Assembly (NCBI RefSeq): GCF_045679555.1
Contig: NC_092122.1
Coordinates: 7,931,003-7,995,002 of the forward strand
Reading direction: 5' to 3'
Source of the DNA: Salvelinus alpinus
Lineage: Eukaryota; Chordata; Actinopteri; Salmoniformes; Salmonidae
Length of the DNA: 64,000 bases
This document shows, piece by piece, positions 60,887 through 64,000 of the stretch. A program made the position numbers and the translations under genes. Position 1 is the first letter of the stretch. Each line of letters begins with the position of its first letter. The notes under the pieces were generated by a model. The model was not told where the DNA came from. It did no database searches and saw nothing but the letters and a program-made list of their open reading frames with translations.

Positions 60887-61215
60887 CCAGGGGAGAACGA
60901 CTGCCCCCTCTCATTGAGGATCTGAAGTTGAAGGTCGACCAGGATAATGCAGGCTGCCGGTGGCAACTAAATTATCCTTATAACTTCTGCGTGCGATTTT
61001 AAAATAATCAGGTCATCTGGTGTTATAGAAACAATTAATGGTTCCTTGATTGTCTTCAACTTCCTTCTTTTTCACACAAATGTTGTCCAGGAACATTGCC
61101 ATTTTCCCAATGACTATAATGGGTGATCCTGCTTTTTAGATACAACAGCCTGCAGTACCGCGTTCGGCCTTGAACTTCAGAGCATCAATGAGAAGGGGCA
61201 GTCGGTCTCCCCTGG
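60887..61215. mobile_element. Inverted-repeat element with 70-bp arms, no ORF
   Basis: 60887-60956 (ccaggggagaacgactgccc ...) and 61146-61215 are reverse complements with about 12 mismatches in 70 bp, around a 189-bp centre. The extent beyond the arms is unclear. Confidence 0.75.
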
Positions 61216-62269
61216 CCAAAACAGACAGTCAGGTTGATATTGTGGTTTGAATGAGAGAATCAGACTTCATAGGAATGGCAATAGTCAGAGAGAAGCGACA
61301 AAGTGTGACATTTATTCACAGATTAACAACACAGCGTTGGACAATGTGAGGAAGGGAGGGGGCTTTTTGTCAGGGCTGTGGTACTCACCCCTTTTTTATG
61401 TGGGTACTTAAACAACCAATAAAAAAATCCAGTTTTTATTTCGACAGTATCTTTACTTCAAGCGCCGTGTGGGTGTCAGCCAGGGAAATCTGTAGCTCTC
61501 AGAGAAGAGAGGAAAAGTGGTTGTGTGGTTTTTCATCGTCTCCATCTCTCCACATATTAGGTCAATAGTAAACACAGACTCTCTCTCTGTTACAGCCTGA
61601 TTGCATGATAATTGTATTTGCTGGTGCTTAATTGGGTTGAAATATGCCTTGTTCCCATGGTTTCTATTTGGGTTATTGCCGTATCATTAGTGCATGATTG
61701 TTCACGTTACTAACGAGAGAGTGATCCAGATTGGGGCTGTAGAGTTATGTGTTTGGAGAGCAATGCTAATATTTGAATGTGTGATACACACACTACACAA
61801 GCACACATGCACGCACCACACACATATCCCGACTTGCTCTATACATGCATGTATTTCCCATTTTTCTTGAGGGGATAGAACTATATTGTAATGTTTTCCC
61901 TTCACTCTGACCCAGAAAACTAGACGGCACTGAAACGTTCCCTTCTAATCTCAGTGACAGGTCCCCTCCATATGGTTGGTGGGAAACAGCCTCAGCTTGG
62001 GGACTGTTACTGTAGATCTTATTTGTATAGAGGGAACCAGTGTTTGCATTGAGTATATATCAGACTATATACATTACAGTAGTTGTTCGTCTTACCACAA
62101 TGATCCTTCAGCTAGCTGTGTGGCACCAGACCAGGCTGCTGCTTTCACATGCCGCAGCGTCATTGACATGTATCGACACACACACACACATACACGCTCG
62201 CACACAGTCACACACGCACACACACAGTATTGCGCAGCTAACCTTGTGGAGGACATACAATTCAGTCCC
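61216..62269. other. No gene recognised
   Basis: Contains a short CA patch at about 62175-62226. No other feature. Confidence 0.3.
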
Positions 62270-62289
62270 ATTCAAAATCCTATTTTCCT

Positions 62290-62430
62290 TAACCCCTAAC
62301 CATAACACTAACGCTAACCTTAACCCAAAAACCTAACCTCAACCATAACCCTAGCTCCTAACCCTAACTCTAAAACTAACCCTAGCTCCTAACCCTAAAC
62401 CTAAATCTAATCCTAACACAAATTCTAACC
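62290..62430. repeat. Degenerate (CCTAAC)n-type tract
   Basis: Repeated cctaacc/accctaac words with many variants (ctagctcctaaccctaa), followed by gaccttgtggggaccaac. It is a common fish interspersed pattern, not a true telomere array. Confidence 0.8.
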
Positions 62431-62533
62431 TTAACCCTAAATCCCCTAGAAATAGAATTTGACCTTGTGGGGACCAACAAAATGTTCCCAGTTGGTCAAA
62501 TGTTAGTTTGTTGAATAAACTAGTTAAACATGT

Positions 62534-62710
<177 letters not shown>

Positions 62711-63800
62711 CCCACACATACACTCTGCAACGGCTCAATCTGAGCTACTGTTCTAGTTTCTGCAGTGTTCCCACAGGAGACTCTCTCTTTCCAACACAGA
62801 AAAACAAAAACTACTGGACACTATCCAGTATGTTCTCAAAAAACAACATTAGTCAGCCCTCCCATGTCCCAGTGTGTATTAACTTCACGCTAATAGTTAT
62901 ATCAAAACAAACAATGCTTCACAGGACAAATTCTATGAAGCGATCAGAGAGATAAAGTACTCTGACTGTTTTGAGTTTTGAAAGGGAGAAAAACAAATCC
63001 ACGCACTTCGTCTGACCCCGTCTTCTCACAATGCCCTCATAGTTGGTGACCAGAGCATCTTGATTGGTTTAGACTCCACTGGGCCGGGGCATATCGGAAA
63101 TGTCAACGCGTTGATTGGATTAGAGCAGAATACCAGCGCCAGGCCCAGCCATGGAGCAACAACCCTGCTCTCAGCCTGACCATCTACTGTATGAGTAAGG
63201 TTAGAGACAATACGCGCAGCAGGGAGGACATATGTTACATGTCAAATTAGGAGCGTTATAAGTCACATTCCTAAAGCACAAAGGTCGAGATCAGGTCAGG
63301 AGCAGAGCAGTAAAGATGCTGTGTTCAGATACACAGCACAGTGAAAGATGTCAGTGGCTAATATATTTATTTGCGCCAAGGGACAGTACATTGTTTCTCC
63401 TGGCGGAGTGTATAGAGAGAGAGCCTTGTCATGCCTGGCTGTCCGTTATTTCTCTTTCTTTTTCTCCCTTTATTTCTGTCTCGCTCTCTCTTTCTCTGTG
63501 TCTCTCTCTACAAACTGTCCCCTGGGGTCATGTCTCACTCCCGCGCCCGGCCCCCTGCCCGCACACACACACACGCTCTCTTTGCTGGCACCCACACACC
63601 TGTGGCGGTTCTCGCGGAGCAGCAGCAGAGCAGTGGGAGAGCTTTGAAGATGGTTCAGAAATGCTAATATCACCTCTGCTGCTAGAGACAGATAAACATC
63701 CTCGATCTGAGGTGAAGAGTTCAAGAGGCTCTGCCTCTCTCTGTTCTTCTCTCCTCACCCTGTCCCTCTCCCCCTCTCGCTCCTTCTCTCTCTCGATCCT
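62711..63800. other. No gene recognised
   Basis: CT-rich patches at about 63450-63510 and 63735-63805. Open frames here lack recognisable domains. Confidence 0.3.
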
Positions 63801-63805
63801 TCTCT

Positions 63806-64000
63806 CAATTCAATTTAATTCAAGGGGCTTTATTGGCATGGGAAACATATGTTAACATTGCCAAAGCAAGTGAGGTAGATAATATAATAATATAATATAA
63901 TATACAAAAGTGAAATAAGCAATAAAAATTAACAGTAAACATTACACTCACAGAAGTTCCAAAAGAATAAAGGCATTACAAATGTCATATTATGTATATA
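63806..64000 (-). mobile_element. 3' terminus of a LINE (I/Nimb-like family), cut by the window edge
   Basis: caaggggctttattggcatg followed by ggaaacatatgttaacattg and gccaaagcaagtgaggtaga is, as I recall it, the 3' UTR end of a common salmonid LINE of the 34.7-40.4 kb type. The body lies beyond the window. Confidence 0.7.

Noticed and set aside
62290-62430. Interstitial telomere array
   Set aside because: CCCTAA-like words are too irregular, and the flank gaccttgtggggacc belongs to a dispersed fish repeat.

Overview
The window looks like salmonid fish nuclear DNA. It carries very long (TG)n, (CT)n and (CA)n tracts, Sleeping Beauty-type and other Tc1/mariner elements, tRNA-headed SINEs, at least six LINE families (Rex1-, L2- and I/Nimb-like among them), and several LTRs of the TGTCAC... 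type with 5-bp target duplications. There is no operon structure, prokaryotic gene or CRISPR. Family names rest on recognition of proteins and termini, because no search could be run.

The one host gene I can support lies at the left end on the minus strand. Three short exons (2805-2896, 2617-2693, 1713-1770) with consensus splice sites and matching phases encode the N-terminus of a PLEKHA5-like protein: one complete WW domain and the start of a second. A GC- and CpG-rich stretch at about 2897-3010 is its probable 5' UTR/promoter. Everything to the right is therefore probably upstream intergenic DNA.

From 3 to 34 kb there are microsatellites, minisatellites (41 bp x 25, 37 bp x 7, 26 bp x 5, 15 bp x 25, 34 bp x 17), small palindromic elements, LINE fragments (13.3-15.8, 19.0-19.8, 23.9-24.8, 26.4-26.7 kb), an internally deleted Tc1 element (16.6-17.2 kb), a broken Tc1 transposase (27.0-28.2 kb), a solo LTR nested in another repeat (21.2-21.6 kb), a LINE ORF1 remnant (32.2-32.9 kb) and a broken, intronless glod4 retrocopy (33.1-33.7 kb).

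From 34.7 to 40.4 kb lies a nearly full-length but decayed LINE on the minus strand, with ORF1, endonuclease, reverse transcriptase and C-terminal domain. It is followed by a rearranged Tc1 (41.3-42.7 kb), an internally deleted LTR retrotransposon (43.1-44.5 kb), a second Tc1 of about 1.5 kb (45.0-46.5 kb) and an apparently intact L2-like LINE (49.9-53.6 kb) with a single 981-residue endonuclease/reverse-transcriptase ORF. From 53.9 to 59.6 kb there are two short inverted-terminal elements and then one LINE carrying five nested insertions. The last 4 kb hold microsatellites, an inverted-repeat element and the 3' terminus of a LINE resembling the 34.7-40.4 kb one.

I found no new multi-gene system. 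The points most worth a second look are the plekha5 exons, the intact L2 ORF, the five-insertion LINE with a palindromic end, the inverted terminus of the 41.3 kb Tc1, the 9-residue coding array in the deleted LTR element, and the glod4 retrocopy next to a LINE ORF1 remnant.
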